DNA of 60,000 nucleotides from Symsagittifera roscoffensis (lineage: Eukaryota > Xenacoelomorpha > Acoela > Convolutidae): the NCBI RefSeq assembly GCF_963678635.1, contig NC_087064.1:18650509-18710508 (forward strand). The letters run 5' to 3'. The position numbers and the translations under genes were made by a program. The notes beneath the pieces are model-generated. The model was not told where the DNA came from, made no database searches, and was given only the letters and a program-made list of their open reading frames with translations. Below are positions 45,300 to 55,228 of this stretch, in pieces (position 1 is the stretch's first letter; each line of letters starts with the position of its first letter).

Positions 45300-46430
45300 T
45301 TGCATTAAAAAGTGAGAGTAAGCAAAAAAAAGGAAAACAGGACAAATAGACTATTTGATTTTATCTTTGAATATTTGAGTTAGTTTTTGAACTAACATAA
45401 TTGGACCTCCATTTGAACAACTACTTCAAAAAGTAGCTTGAAAGGTGTAAATATCAATAGACTAAAAGAACAACGGGTAACAATATTTTGAGAAATCAAA
45501 AAATGTGACAACCACTATACAGTTTAGATCATCTAAAGGTCAGAGTTTCACAGAATTTATAATATTAAGAGAAGATGCAAAAACTATCCCAACAGCACCA
45601 TTAATTTTATGAAAACTGCGTAATAACTATGTGACCAAAAAAACTCAGCGGAAAAACTTCATATTTTACACCTAAAAATAGAAAACCATTTGTTAAAACT
45701 TTTGAACCAAAATTTCAAGAGAAGAACATCAAAACTCTACATCCAGTAGAATGTTAGAAGAAATTACGCAACTAAAAGCAAATTAAGTGAGGTACAAAAA
45801 AAAAACAGCCTAAAAACCCAGCTCGTTATGAGCTTGCCTTGATTAACTAATAGTCATATAAAATCACCAAAAAAAGCAACAACAAAAACCATATTAAACA
45901 ATTCAGAGAAATAAACCAAAAAGCAACGTCGAAAAATATATTTTTGGAAGGTTTTTTTGGCGGAAACGTCTCAAATCAGCATCACATTTTTGAAATGCAG
46001 CCAAATACGGTCCTTACATTCAGACAAACACAGTCAGTTTCTAAAAATGTTACGCGGTAAATTCGAACAAAAGTAGAGAAACTAAAAAAATAAGGATCAA
46101 CTTTGAAAAAAACATATTTAACTTTTCTTTCGGAATCTTTTCTTTTTTGATTAGATATTTATTTCAGCAATAAGTTCAAAATTGATGATTCAATCCCCTA
46201 ATTAAATTTTAAAAACAAAATTGGGAAATAGATGTAAGTGAATTAAGATTGAAGAGCAAGAGCGAGTCACCAAATTGTGGCATCGATTTTCGCAAAATTG
46301 ACCTCGAAGTCAAAACACAAACAAACACATTTTTCTGGATACAGAAAGTTTTGAAATGCGAACCATAGTTCTTTAACGTGAATTCCTTGCCAACAAATTC
46401 AAGAAAAATTCGAGAAGCACGAAAAATTTA
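45300..46430. other. AT-rich intron, no features recognised
   Basis: Very A-rich sequence in the intron between exons 1 and 2. No ORF, domain or repeat boundary is supported. Confidence 0.4.
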
Positions 46431-46436
46431 ATAGGA

Positions 46437-47483
46437 CCCTGCTGGCGGTGTATTGACTAGCATAAAGCTCGACTAGCATTAAAGTTTCAAAGTTGAAAAT
46501 CGTATCGACTAGCGTGAAAAATCGAAATAGAAAACTCAATTATAGTCAATACTAAAATCATGAAACACAATACATGACCCCCGGATCTTATTAACTATCC
46601 CCTATTTCAATTTTCAGAAATTCAACTTTGGCTGCCACATTTTCAATAGCTTCAAACAATTTTCAGAAAATATATTTAATTAAAACTTTTTATGTAGGTG
46701 GTATATAAATAGTGAGTAATAAAAATACGAACGCTCGATAATGAAAACCCAATTAACTTTTTACATTTTTACATATGACGCTCGAAAATACGCTCGAGTG
46801 TCATTTGTATATATGCTGCTCGAAAATACGAACGCTCCAAAATGAAAGCCCAATTAATTTGTTACATTTTGTTTTACATTTTAACATATTTTTTACATCT
46901 TAACACATTTTTTACATTTTTACATATGCATATTCTATACAGAAATGGTTGTAAAAAATAATACATGCATAGGGGGAAACAAGGAACAAGGTTCAAAAGG
47001 GGGCAAATAGTTAACAAGATCCGGCCCCCTATTAAAAAAATAATTATAAACAGTTAAACATATGCAAATTTCTGGATCTACTTAACAATCTCCTACTCCC
47101 TCTTGGAAAGAGGGAGCTTGTTAGACCCGATAAAGTTCGTACTTGTAAGGAATTGGGCCTCACTGTTGCAATAGGGGGGGGGATTTAACAAAATTTAATC
47201 AATTTTTTAACACATTCACAATTTGCGCGGTGATCAGTCTTCAGTTCAAGCCATTACGGGTCGTGCTGTGACTCATCGCGACAGAATGAATTTTTTTGAT
47301 GTATGATTTTTTTGATTTCTCAAGTTTATAATTCACAGAAATGCATCTTTCAGTTTGAGCGCATTATTATTGGTTTGTATTTCTGAGAAACAACGCTATT
47401 AATATATGCTAGTCGATGCATTTTCATGTTTTCAATCTTTTATGCTAGTCGAGCTTTATGCTAGTCGAGCGGTCACCACCCTG
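46437..47483. mobile_element. ~1.05-kb DNA transposon with CTCGACTAGCATAAAG subterminal repeats
   Basis: The left end has ttgactagcataaagctcga ctagcattaaag from 46454; the right end has cttttatgctagtcgagc tttatgctagtcgagcggtc to 47472. These are inverted copies in which ctcgactagcataaag is itself repeated twice. Both ends carry a further copy of gactagc/gctagtc inside (46504 and 47409). Outermost ends are cctgctggcggtg and caccaccctgc. An internal direct repeat (aaaatacgaacgctc near 46719 and 46826) is present. There is no transposase frame, so it is non-autonomous. Confidence 0.65.
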
Positions 47484-47654
47484 CTTTTGCCTGGGCAAAA
47501 ATAAAGTAAATAAATTGCTGGTAAAACTACAGTGCTGAGCAGCGACAATATAGCAAAAGACAATATAGCTAAACTCGCGCCATTCCCACGTTCGTACTTA
47601 ATAGTGCTATTTATGTAACTTTCAGCAGATGAATTTCAATTGAACTCAAAAAGT

Positions 47655-47949
47655 TCATATAAGCCTAAGTGCATTCATAACTGCATTAATATCTATGAAT
47701 GCAGATCTACGGTCATTAGAGCGTTTTAAGAATTTTTCTTGAAAAAAAAAAATAAAAAAATTACCAAGACCTATATAAGAATCTTCACTACGTTCAAAAC
47801 TCTTAATAATAGCTTGTAACGAATTGTAGCTTGCTACAATTTGTCGCATGTTACGAATTAATTGTCGCTTCACCAGCTTGCACATTTAAAATAAACTAGC
47901 AAGCCCAACTCCAATAATCAATTGGCACGCAAAAAAAATTAGTTGATGT
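47655..47949. other. Non-coding spacer
   Basis: Short AT-rich spacer between the TIR element and the satellite array; the minus-strand frame here shows no recognisable features. Confidence 0.3.
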
Positions 47950-48720
47950 TCTGATCAAGCTATCCAAACAATTTCAAGTGAAGCCATATCATAAATCGGT
48001 TTGAAAAACTTTAATTTTCATAGAACGAATAAGGTCCCAAAAAATTGAAGTTTTCTTAGTAAGCTATTCAAGCTATGAAATTTGTGAAGTATTTCAAGTT
48101 GTTTCATGGAGCGAATCAAAACTTTTTTAAAGTAAAGTTTTTCTAGGCCAGCTATTTAAGCCAGAAACAATCCCGTTCCTTCTTAGAGCGAATCAGTTGG
48201 CAAAAAATTGAGTTTTTCTTGGTAAGCTATTCAATCTATGAAATAAATCAAGTTACTTTACAGAGCGATCTGGTTCGCAAAAGGTTCAAGTACTTTATCG
48301 CAAGCTATTTAAAACATTTCCAAGTTATTGTATAGGTTGATTTGGTTCACAAAAAGTGTAAAATTTTCGAAGCAAACTATTAGGTTGTGATACATTGAAT
48401 TATTACCAGTTATTTCGTAGACTGAAAAAGTTCGCAAAAAAATTTAACTTTTTCTAAGCAAATTGTTTAAGCTATTGGAGCTTTCAATAACTCAAGTTAG
48501 TCCAAAAAGTGAACTGGATGTCAAACTGTTTTTCTGTTGAAGACTTTTAAGTGATTTCCAGGTTTTTTCTTCGTTTTTTAATTTTTTTTGTGCGCCCAAT
48601 GGAGCAAGGAACTTCGAGAACATTCAAGCTATTTCTTATACCGGATCGTTTTTGCCACTTTGACATAACTCAAGATATTTAATAAAACAAATCGGTTCAC
48701 GAAAAACTTGTATAACTTAG

Positions 48721-49166
48721 AAAAGCTTAAAGTTTTTGCGAACAAATTCGATCTACGAATTAAGTTGAAAGAATTAAATATTTTTCTGCTTGCTTTGAAA
48801 ACATAGAGCTTTTTGCGTACTGACTCGGTTTATGAAATAACTAGAAGTATTTCAAAGTTGTGTAGATCTATTGGTTTCTCTTGAATAACTTATACCTTTC
48901 GCAAACAGAGTCAGTGTTTGAAACTACTCGGAAGTTTTTCAAAGTGTCGTAGTTTACAAAGATTTTAAAACACTGACTCTGTTTGCGAAAGGTATAAGTT
49001 ATTCAAGAGAAACCAATAGATCTACACAACTTTGAAATACTTCTAGTTATTTCATAAACCGAGTCAGTACGCAAAAAGCTCTATGTTTTCAAAGCAAGCA
49101 GAAAAATATTTAATTCTTTCAACTTAATTCGTAGATCGAATTTGTTCGCAAAAACTTTAAGCTTTT
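48721..49166. repeat. 199-bp-arm palindrome inside the satellite
   Basis: 48721-48919 is the near-exact inverted copy of 48968-49166, with a 48-base spacer. The left arm therefore runs in the opposite orientation to the rest of the array. Arms appear to match with almost no differences, although neighbouring satellite units differ at many sites, so the inversion is recent. Confidence 0.85.
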
Positions 49167-49615
49167 CTAAGCAAGGTTTAAATTTATGAAACATTCAAAC
49201 ATTTCAAGTTATTTCAAAGATCGAATCAGTTCGCAAGAAGCTTTAAGTTTTCGAAGCAAGCTATTCAAGCTACGAAACTTTGAAATATTGCAAGTAATTT
49301 CGTGGACTAAATCGGTTCGCGAAAATTTTAAAGTTTTTCTAAGCAACTTTTTAAAGCTATGGAACTTTGAATTACTTCAAGTTATTTCATAAACCGAGTC
49401 AATACGCGAAAACATATAGGCTAAAAAATGAATTCTTTCAACTTATTACGTAGATCGAATCTGTTCGCAAAAAGCTTAAATTTTTCTAAGCAAGGTTTAA
49501 AGCTATGCAACTTTGAAATGTCAAATAATTTCATAAACCTAATCAATTCGCAAATTTTTTTTGAAGCAAGCAAGTCAAGCTATGAAACTTTGAACTTTTG
49601 CAATTTATTTCGTGG

Positions 49616-49695
49616 ACTTAATCAGTTCTCGAAAAAATAAAAGATTTTTTAAGCTTGCTTAGAAAATCTTTTACTTTTTCGCGAACTGATTAAGT
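49616..49695. repeat. Small palindrome inside the satellite
   Basis: acttaatcagttctcgaaaa at 49616 pairs with ttttcgcgaactgattaagt ending at 49695; the arms meet at ttaagc-ttgcttaga. It contains one inverted satellite half-unit. Confidence 0.75.
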
Positions 49696-50726
49696 GAAAC
49701 TTTGAAAGCTATGAAACTTTGAAAGATTTCAAGTTATTTCATATAATGAGTCGGTTCGCGAAAATTTTCATTTTTTCCATGCAAGCTTTTAAAGCTATGA
49801 AATTTTCGATTCATCACAAGTTATTTCATAAACTGAATTGGTTCACTTAAAGCTTTTCAGTTTTTTAAGCAAGCTTTTGAAGCTACAAAACTTTGAAATA
49901 TTCCAAGTTATTTTATGTAATGAATCGGTTCGCGAAAAGATTAATTTTTTCTATGCAAGCTTTTAAATCTATGGAAATTTTGATTTATTACAAGTTACTT
50001 CATAGATTGAATCGGTTCACGAAAAGCTTTAATTTTTCTAAGCAAGCTATGAAACTTCGAACTTTTTCAGGTTTTTTCGTTGACTAAATCAGTTTGCGAA
50101 CAATTTAAAGCTTTTCTAAGCAAACTTTTCAGGCTATGAAACTTTTCAATTATTTCAATTTATTTCATAGATTGAATCGGTTCGCGAAAAATTTTTTCTA
50201 AGCAAGCTTTTGAAGCTACGAAACTTTGAATTTTGACAATTTATTTCCTACACTGAATCGGTTCGCGCAAACCTTTAAATTTTTTGAAGCAAGCAATAAA
50301 ACTGTTTTTCTGAAAAAGCTTTTAACGCTATGAAAATTTGAATTATTTCCAGTTAATTCATAGACTGAATCGGTTTGTGAGAAGTTTGGTTTTCTAACCA
50401 AGCTTCCAAAGCTATGAAATTTTGAATAATCACAAGTTTTTTCATAGACTGAATCAATTCGCGATAAACTTAAGTTTTCTGAATCACTCTCGCCCAATTA
50501 AGAAACTCTGAATTATTTCAAGTTTTACATATATTGAATCGGTTCGCAAAAAGTTTAAGGTTTTCTAAGCAAGCTTTTAAGGCTATGAAACTTTAAAATA
50601 TTTCAAATTATTTCTTGGACCGAATCGGTTTGCGAAAAGTTTCAGTTTTTCTAAGCAAGCGTTTAAAGCTAAGAAAAGTTGAAATATTTCCATTTATTTC
50701 ATAGACCGCATAAGTTCGCTAAAATT

Positions 50727-51157
50727 GGGTCTTATGCACTAAACGGCCCAATTTCGATATTTCTACATCTCTTGAACTGAAATTATTGTGGATGATTTTG
50801 ATTGGCTAATTAGCCAATCAAGTTCCATCGAATTTTCTGCTATTTCAATTGAAATTTCAAGCAGTTAAAAGTATTAGCCGAAATGATTAAGAAAATTAAA
50901 TTTTGTTTTGTCAAGCCATTTTACTGAATTTTGGTTGTCTGGGCAAGGTTTCACAAGTGATTCAAAATTAATTTGATAATTTGACTCAAAGTTCAACCTT
51001 TTCGGCTAATATTTTTATCTGCTAGAAAAGTTGATCGGAATGCCTGACCGTGTAACTTGAATTTGATTGGCTAAAATTATTCAATCAAATTTGATCGCAT
51101 AATTTCCAGCTTACGATGTAGAAAAATTGATTTTGAGCCGTTTAGAGCATAAGACCC
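50727..51157. mobile_element. MITE with GGGTCTTATGC TIRs, inserted in satellite edge
   Basis: Left end gggtcttatgcactaaacgg and right end ccgtttagagcataagaccc are inverted repeats over about 21 bp with one mismatch. Flanks gctaaaatt and gcgaaactt match at 7 of 9 positions, a plausible target duplication within a satellite unit. The 431-bp interior has inverted sequence (ttgattggctaattagccaatcaa-type and gattggctaaaattattcaatcaa-type) but no coding capacity. Confidence 0.75.
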
Positions 51158-51845
51158 GCGAAACTTTCTTTCTCAGCATGGAGGTTGCTGTTTTTAAGAG
51201 ATTCGTTCCAGACTGAACATTTGACAATTCCAGTTCCAGACAGAAATGAAATTTTGGACAAAAATTAGGCAGGTACTGTCTAGCCTTAAAGTTAAATCGA
51301 GTTCATCTTCTGATGGTTGCTCCGAATGCTTTTTAAACGTTACGCTCGATAGCCTTTTAAACCTTGTCTCCAAATAATTCTTAAGCTTTGTGCTCAGTTA
51401 AACATTGCGTCCATAGCGCATTCGGAGTTACATTTAATATATAAGATACTGTTTGATGCGTCATGCATCAGCTTGAGTTTCAATTGCAAATCTGAGAAAA
51501 CAAACTCAATTCTAATTGCGCCAACAGCCGCTGATTAATTTCAGGGATTTTGATGAAAACTTCGCAACCGGTACTCCAAATATCTAACAAAATCGAAAAA
51601 GCACGGGGCGTTTCCTCTACGCCAAAACTTAACAATGAAATACCTTATTATTAGACTCAGAGCTAAGTTTTAGAGCTCAGTGAAGGCACACGCAAATTTG
51701 GTACCCGAATGCACTGTCCATGCTTATTGCAATGGTCATAATAACTTCAGATCTAAATCAACAAAGGACAATTTATGCCAACTTTTTCAAGTCCCCAATT
51801 CGGCCGGCTATCACATTACTTCGTCAGTTCAAAAACTATACATAC

Positions 51846-52126
51846 TTTCTTAGCTTATTGAGACATTTAATCTTCTCTTCTTCATTAGATGAGTTCCACA
51901 GCTGTTTTATTTTGCCTTTAACTTGATCATCGGACAGAAAAGCGTATCTGGCCTTGAAATAACCCAACACCATTCGTTCGAACTTTTGCAGATTGAACAC
52001 GCATTCCGTCAAATTGCTGTCCATTCTAGACAGATTACGCCGATTAATTCGCTTTGTCTTGTTGGCAATTGCCTTATCTTGATTACTCTCGCACCTTGTT
52101 TTATTTACGCAATGGGTAGCCTGTGT
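51846..52126 (-). CDS. Candidate six-exon nuclear gene, exon 1 of the model (HMG-box-like)
   Basis: The acceptor ctagctttgttttcag opens a frame that stays open for 93 codons to a strong donor (AAGAAA|GTATGT). It begins at codon phase 0 and ends with 2 nt, which fits exon 2. The translation starts TQATHCVNKTRCESNQ, has a basic segment (NKTKRINRRNLSRMD), then KFERMVLGYFKARYAFLSDD and QVKGKIKQLWNSSNEEEK. The spacing of Trp, the EEEK and the following Leu/Lys residues resembles helices 2-3 of an HMG box, but key aromatic and Pro residues of a standard HMG domain are not all present, so this is only a suggestion. An acceptor at the left means further upstream exons are likely. A start at Met (52024) would be the alternative. 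Confidence 0.6.
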
Positions 52127-52294
52127 CTGAAAACAAAGCTAGAAAAAATGAGTTAAACAAGCTTCAGTTTTATTTCGATCTTCATAAAAACAAGTTCACG
52201 AATAATCATTTCAATATCATTTGCAGAAGCTAAAATTTAAATAAGGAACAGAAGTGTTATTAACCGAATATTCGACGTTTTTGTGCACATTTAG

Positions 52295-52445
52295 GACAGA
52301 TTCTGTAATTTTTCATCAGGTGTATCAAACTGACTTAAGGGTGGGCAAAGTAACGAAGATAATTAAGTCAAGAAAATTTACACGACATGGACAGAAAAGA
52401 ACCAACAATGCAGCTGTCCTTGATTTAGAAATACACTCCGCTTGA
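52295..52445 (+). CDS. Possible plus-strand terminal exon, basic C-terminus
   Basis: The acceptor-like gtttttgtgcacatttag precedes 49 open codons ending in TGA. The translation begins TDSVIFHQVYQTDLRVGKV and continues TKIIKSRKFTRHGQKRTNN. Highly basic, no recognised domain. It would run in the opposite direction to the neighbouring exon at 51846-52126. Low confidence because the upstream exon is unknown. Confidence 0.3.
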
Positions 52446-53222
52446 ATATATACATTTTAGCTGAATTAGCGATAATGCAAACAAGTAGTCATACAGCCAT
52501 ACGAAAAAGTTTATTATTCGGCTGAATAATCTAAGCAAAAAGTTTTTCGGTTCTTCTTTTAAAGTCATCGTACAAATTCGTACAAATAGAGTTTAATTAG
52601 GCATCAAAATAGAAAATAAGCGTTTATAAAATCTACTATGATTTAAAATATCTCATTGCAGCAAATAATATATCAATGCAGCACTTTTTTCGAAGCACAA
52701 TAATTTGATCTTATTTTTCGAGAGAAACAGATTTAAGTTTCCGGCATTATTTTGGAGACTGCCCGGTTCAAGCTTGTGGTTTTACAAACATATCATTGGG
52801 ACCGAAACATGGCATGTTCACACAGCGAAGTCAGAAAACTGGAATAATCAGAACATCGCGCACTACATTTGGCGAGGACCGATCAATCCCCCAAATCAGC
52901 CAGATCATGAGGATCGAATAAATCGTTAGAGGCGGCGGTAGGGACAAAAATAAGGCACTCGCACCGAGCTCTCATGGATCATAATAGATTATATTGTCAA
53001 TTTACAGACAGTATCTATAAAATTACAAAACAAGCTATAACAGTACATTAAAAACAATTTATAAGGATACTATTTTTCGAAGCAACAAAATCCATTATAA
53101 TTGATTAAAATCGAAACTTTTGAAAACTAAGCTGGTTGAATTATTATCCACTCTAATCGATTATAATACCATACCAATATAAACATTGCATAAAACCGAC
53201 TTGCACTTTCACCCTTCGATAG

Positions 53223-53336
53223 CAAGAGGTTCTTGCTATTCGACGGAATAGCCACATTGCCCTTTTGGCATAAGTCTACCGAAGATAATGTGTTCTTCGA
53301 AGCCATTGCAGAAGAGAGCGAGTGGGCAAACTCTCA
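53223..53336 (+). CDS. Possible plus-strand exon, unrecognised
   Basis: Acceptor cactttcacccttcgatag and donor CTCA|GTAAAC bound a 114-nt open frame translating KRFLLFDGIATLPFWHKSTE and DNVFFEAIAEESEWANS. GC content of 53200-53550 is well above background. A following basic C-terminal frame, either QVPDWGFLQDNYKEEEL through KKRRKLDN (stop at 53598) or the overlapping SLIGDFFKTTTRKKN frame (stop at 53539), would be the next exon. Only the second joins in phase if splicing uses gcgggaatttcag. No family is recognised. Confidence 0.35.
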
Positions 53337-53666
53337 GTAAACAGATAGTCCGACCTATAGCAACGATAGCGGTAAAAAGGATAGCGATAACTGCGGAAGC
53401 TAGCAATCGCCCATGCGGGAATTTCAGGTCCCTGATTGGGGATTTCTTCAAGACAACTACAAGGAAGAAGAACTCAAAGAAGAAAGCGCGGCTAGCAGTT
53501 CGCGAGACCCTCCTCCTATTAAAAACCCGTTCATTCTAACAGAGGGGTCTGTTAGTTTAGAAAAAAGTCAAAAAAAAAGGAGAAAACTTGATAATTAGTG
53601 ATCAATCAAAACCTAGCTCCTTAAAATGTCGGCTAAATTGTCTTATTACTTGGAATTACAGCTGTC

Positions 53667-55228
53667 ATTTGTAGTCAAAACATCAGAAATTAGCTTTGGC
53701 TGAAAAAAATAGAGAAATCTAAGCTCCACAAAAGAGAACCCTTTCTCATGAAAAAAAAACAAACAAAAACTTAAAAGATGAGATCGATTGTGTCCGCCTC
53801 CCCGCTGGCGATCCTGGATTTACTCCCAAAAAAGGGATGAACTGAGAGACACTATATATTGTTTTTGGGTACGACTACAAGAAGCTGTGCGAGTAGGGCA
53901 AGAACGATTATGCTTTTGCACTCCCAAGGACCTGATGTGAACAATGACGTGCCTGATGAGTAATCAGGATTGGCCAGGTTCATAAATGACTGCGGCGAAA
54001 ACGGCCCAATGCAAGGCCACAAAAAGTGGACAGATGGGAAGGGGAACGATCACATAATGCTAGTAGCAGAGCGCGACATAGAGCCCGTGGAGGAAATTCT
54101 CTGTGATTATGGAGCGGATTTTCTGCCTTGAAGGATTCCCAAGAGGGAAAAGCCAAAAATTGCTTCGGAGTATAGTGGGTGTCATTGCAATGAAACCTAT
54201 GACGCCGTAATTTGCGAATTAATAGCTAACATTGATTATGAAAACGAGAGAACATTTAATGAAAACGAGAGAACAGACAATGAAAACGAAAGTGAAGAAC
54301 AAGAAAAAAACTTAGATTAAGACGAAAACACCGCAGAACTTCTGGTAGAAGACACACCTCTCTCAAAACAACTGGTTTTTAAAAACTTAACGCTGGGGGA
54401 CAAACAAGGGAGAAAAGCATGTTGGTTTACCCGGCCGTCGACGTGGATCGCCTCCTGAAGAAGCGTTCATTGAAAAGAGTCCTATATCGTCACATAGTGT
54501 GACTGAAGTAGTGGCGGATGATGCTCTAAACCCATGCCTTCATTGCGGGCTCCCCATTACGTTCTTTAACGAATTGTAGTTCACCAAGTGGTATGTCCAG
54601 TGAAGCAATTTTTTGACGACCCCATTGATATAAACTGAAAACGAAAGCATTACTTTGTTTTTTGCCTCGAATGTAATGCTGTTACCAACAAAAATAACTA
54701 CTTCGATATGAAGAAGCATAGCGAGAAAAAACATCAAAAAATCGAATATCGGGCAAGTAATATATTGTGTACTCTGTCAATATGGACACTACAGAAACTA
54801 ACTACCCACAACCAATGAACAGTGGGGTTGAGCTGTCAGAGTCAATGATCGATTCTGGTTATGTGCCTAGACGACACCACAGACAGTGAAGTTCGTCAGA
54901 AACAGAAGATGAAGACCGAATTGTCACGGAGCTAGAACCGGAACCCAAGGAGAAAGCATTCAATAGCCAATTCTGCATGGTTAGCTTTAAAAACCGGTCA
55001 GTTTTGCGCAGGCCCTTCCAGAGTTTTCATCACATTAAAGACATGAACGTACAAAAAATTTTCCAAGTTTGCGGGCTAAAAACCTGCCGATCAACCTCGA
55101 TGCTGCGAAGAGCATTTTCAAGCAGATGACGAAGAAACTTGAGGATCACATTGAGAAGAAAAAACTTGAAAGGAACCAATAATTGACACTTGATGTAGTA
55201 AATTAATTATTTGATTTGTAAAAATACT
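53667..55228 (+). pseudogene. SET-domain / C2H2 zinc-finger gene, tandem copy 1
   Basis: The frame from 53783 reads IDCVRLPAGDPGFTP, YIVFGYDYKKLCE and GKNDYAFALP; after a frameshift near 53928 come LARFINDCGENGP, HIMLVAERDIEPVEEILCDYGADF. The RFIN-x-C and EE-x-L-x-x-DYG motifs are those of SET lysine methyltransferase domains. A CHC segment, an acidic linker of NENERTDNENE repeats, then Cys/His fingers follow: FCLECNAV-x12-KKHSEKKH (C2H2) and a worn KAFNSQFCMVSFKN. A coiled C-terminus (AAKSIFKQM through KKKLERNQ) stops at 55182. Stops at NxxE, CE-x-GK, DE-x-SG and after DFLP, plus frameshifts, make it a pseudogene. The SET plus C2H2 order recalls PRDM proteins, but the SET part looks more like a standard SET than a PR domain. 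Confidence 0.7.

Larger units (their letters stand above)
47950..50726. repeat. ~85-bp satellite array, about 30 degenerate units
   Basis: The unit reads approximately gaatcggttcgcgaaaagtt, taagtttttctaagcaagct, tttaaagctatgaaactttg, aaatatttcaagttatttca taga, and recurs every 78-110 bases (for example gaatcggttcgc near 49923, 50176, 50254 and 50537). Units differ from each other by point changes and small indels. Divergence is higher on the left (47950-48700). The array contains two palindromes and is capped on the right by a MITE. The small open frames in it arise because the unit length is often near a multiple of three. Confidence 0.9.

Noticed and set aside
49186-50497. Frames of 60-93 codons with repeated FSKQ/FRSLN-type peptides
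   Set aside because: They are translations of the ~85-bp satellite units, not a repeat protein.
47950-50726. CRISPR array
   Set aside because: Repeats are contiguous and degenerate without unique spacers, and the DNA is eukaryotic.
53783-54460. Reassigned stop codons in the SET copies
   Set aside because: TAA, TAG and TGA all occur as apparent sense positions and a frameshift is also shared. The other exons in the window use stops normally.
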